From: Bacteroidota bacterium
Lineage (GTDB): Bacteria; Bacteroidota; Bacteroidia; Chitinophagales; Chitinophagaceae
DNA length: 7,403 bases
Assembly: GCA_947461015.1 (NCBI GenBank)
Contig: CANHIR010000092.1
Location: forward strand, 1 to 7,403
Reading direction: 5' to 3'
Positions 6,717 through 7,403 of this stretch are shown piece by piece. The translations under genes were made by a program, and so were the position numbers. Within the stretch, counting starts at the first letter, position 1; each line of letters starts with the position of its first letter. The notes under the pieces were generated by a model, which was given only the letters and a program-made list of their open reading frames with translations, was not told the DNA's origin and made no database searches.

Positions 6717-7403
6717 TTAAATATGATCCAGCAACTTTTGAACTTGCGCAAAATGGTTCTGCCAAGTGGGTAGCACCAAGTTCTTTAATCGTTGCAATTG
6801 TTCTTGTCTGCGAGGGCTGCCAAATGCCGAATATGACTCAATTGCCTGCAACCAACCCAAACCGTCAAAAGGACTGAGATACTCTGGTACCTCACCCGCA
6901 ACTTCTCGAAACACCTGTAGTGAACTTGCTAGGACAGGTGTGCCAATGTTTAAAGCCTCGACTAAAGGCATACCGAAGCCCTCACAAAACGAGGGAAACA
7001 ACAAGGCTTGCGCGTGGCGCAAATAGCGGGATAGCTCGACGTCTGGGCAACTGGGCACTTCGTGCACATAGCCTCGGAGTACCTCGCACCGTTCCAATAG
7101 ATCGATAACGTTTTCGCACTCCCAGCCCCGCTGACCAATCACCACTAGATGCGGAGTGTCTTGCCCCCACCTTGCCACCAACTCGCGCCAGAGGGTTAGC
7201 AGAAGCGAATGGTTCTTGCGCGACTCAATCGTGCCAAGCACTACAAAATAAGGCCGCTCCATAGGTCTCGTTAGCCCTTCGGGCTCGGGTAAAGGCGCAG
7301 AGGCCAACGGCGCCACCGCAGCTGGCGGCATTGACAAACACTGAGACCTTGCAAAGGCCGCCAGACTTCCCAGCGTAGCCTGCGAATTGGCCACCACCCC
7401 AGC
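6717..7403 (-). CDS. Glycosyltransferase family 4 (GT-B), C-terminal part, 5' end outside window
   Basis: This is a retaining GT4-type glycosyltransferase, expected to use a nucleotide sugar in the cytoplasm to build a polysaccharide or O-antigen-like chain. The visible part is 228 residues, read in frame from the window edge. It opens with Ala-Gly-Val-Val-Ala-Asn-Ser, which matches the end of the N-terminal Rossmann domain, so the GTG at 7397 is an internal valine and not a start. The donor-binding domain begins at about residue 52 with FVVLGTIESRKNH, the usual strand-loop with the Arg-Lys pair that contacts donor phosphates. The signature FPSFCEGFGMPLVEAL (residues 136-151) carries the E-x7-E pair (E141, E149). 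It ends with TAA at 6717. The next gene follows after a gap of about 97 nt. The sugar and acceptor cannot be read from the sequence. The family call is secure; about 100-150 N-terminal residues are probably missing. Confidence 0.93.
   Translation of the reverse strand, partial: AGVVANSQATLGSLAAFARSQCLSMPPAAVAPLASAPLPEPEGLTRPMERPYFVVLGTIESRKNHSLLLTLWRELVARWGQDTPHLVVIGQRGWECENVIDLLERCEVLRGYVHEVPSCPDVELSRYLRHAQALLFPSFCEGFGMPLVEALNIGTPVLASSLQVFREVAGEVPEYLSPFDGLGWLQAIESYSAFGSPRRQEQLQRLKNLVLPTWQNHFAQVQKLLDHI

Noticed and set aside
1..7403. Search for tRNA, rRNA, CRISPR arrays, insertion sequences and attachment sites
   Set aside because: No regularly spaced repeats, transposase-like frames, terminal inverted repeats or cloverleaf-like segments were seen on either strand.

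Overview
The window looks like part of a surface-polysaccharide or glycolipid biosynthesis locus from a Gram-negative proteobacterium. A betaproteobacterium of the Burkholderiales type is my best guess, from the style of the proteins, a GC content of roughly half, and the GTG/TTG starts. The genus cannot be read from the sequence. Every convincing gene lies on the minus strand, so transcription runs from the right edge (7403) to the left edge (1).

In transcription order: (1) the C-terminal part of a GT4 glycosyltransferase, cut by the right edge; (2) a single-module KpsC-type capsule glycosyltransferase; (3) a GT1 glycosyltransferase that closely resembles the rhamnolipid enzyme RhlB; (4) a 409-residue membrane protein with a serine-hydrolase nucleophile box; (5) a cytochrome P450; (6) a 114-residue membrane protein of unknown function; (7) a 402-residue paralogue of protein 4; and (8) possibly the first nine codons of another gene running off the left edge. 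Genes 3 to 7 are packed with overlaps of 10, 4 and 4 nt and a final gap of 9 nt, so they look like one translationally coupled unit. Genes 2 and 3 are 21 nt apart. The gaps of note are about 97 nt (6620-6716) and about 150 nt (29-178). I saw no convincing intrinsic terminator in the window.

The most interesting block is the coupled set GT1, hydrolase A, P450, small membrane protein, hydrolase B. The two hydrolases are clearly paralogous. They share an N-terminal SGFDPKGA motif, a YE(F/Y)xRWDD motif, a two-helix membrane hairpin placed before the nucleophile serine, an LGQCIPL block, a DFS(A/S)PxD block and a C-terminal RMH(F/M)QYLMA block. Together these could supply a Ser-Asp-His triad. A possible reading is that the GT1 enzyme glycosylates a lipid or hydroxy-acyl acceptor, the P450 oxidises it, and the membrane hydrolases transfer or remove an acyl group at the inner membrane, alongside polysaccharide assembly by the GT4 and KpsC-like enzymes. 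That pathway is inference. The individual family assignments for the GT4, KpsC-like, GT1 and P450 genes are well supported by motifs.
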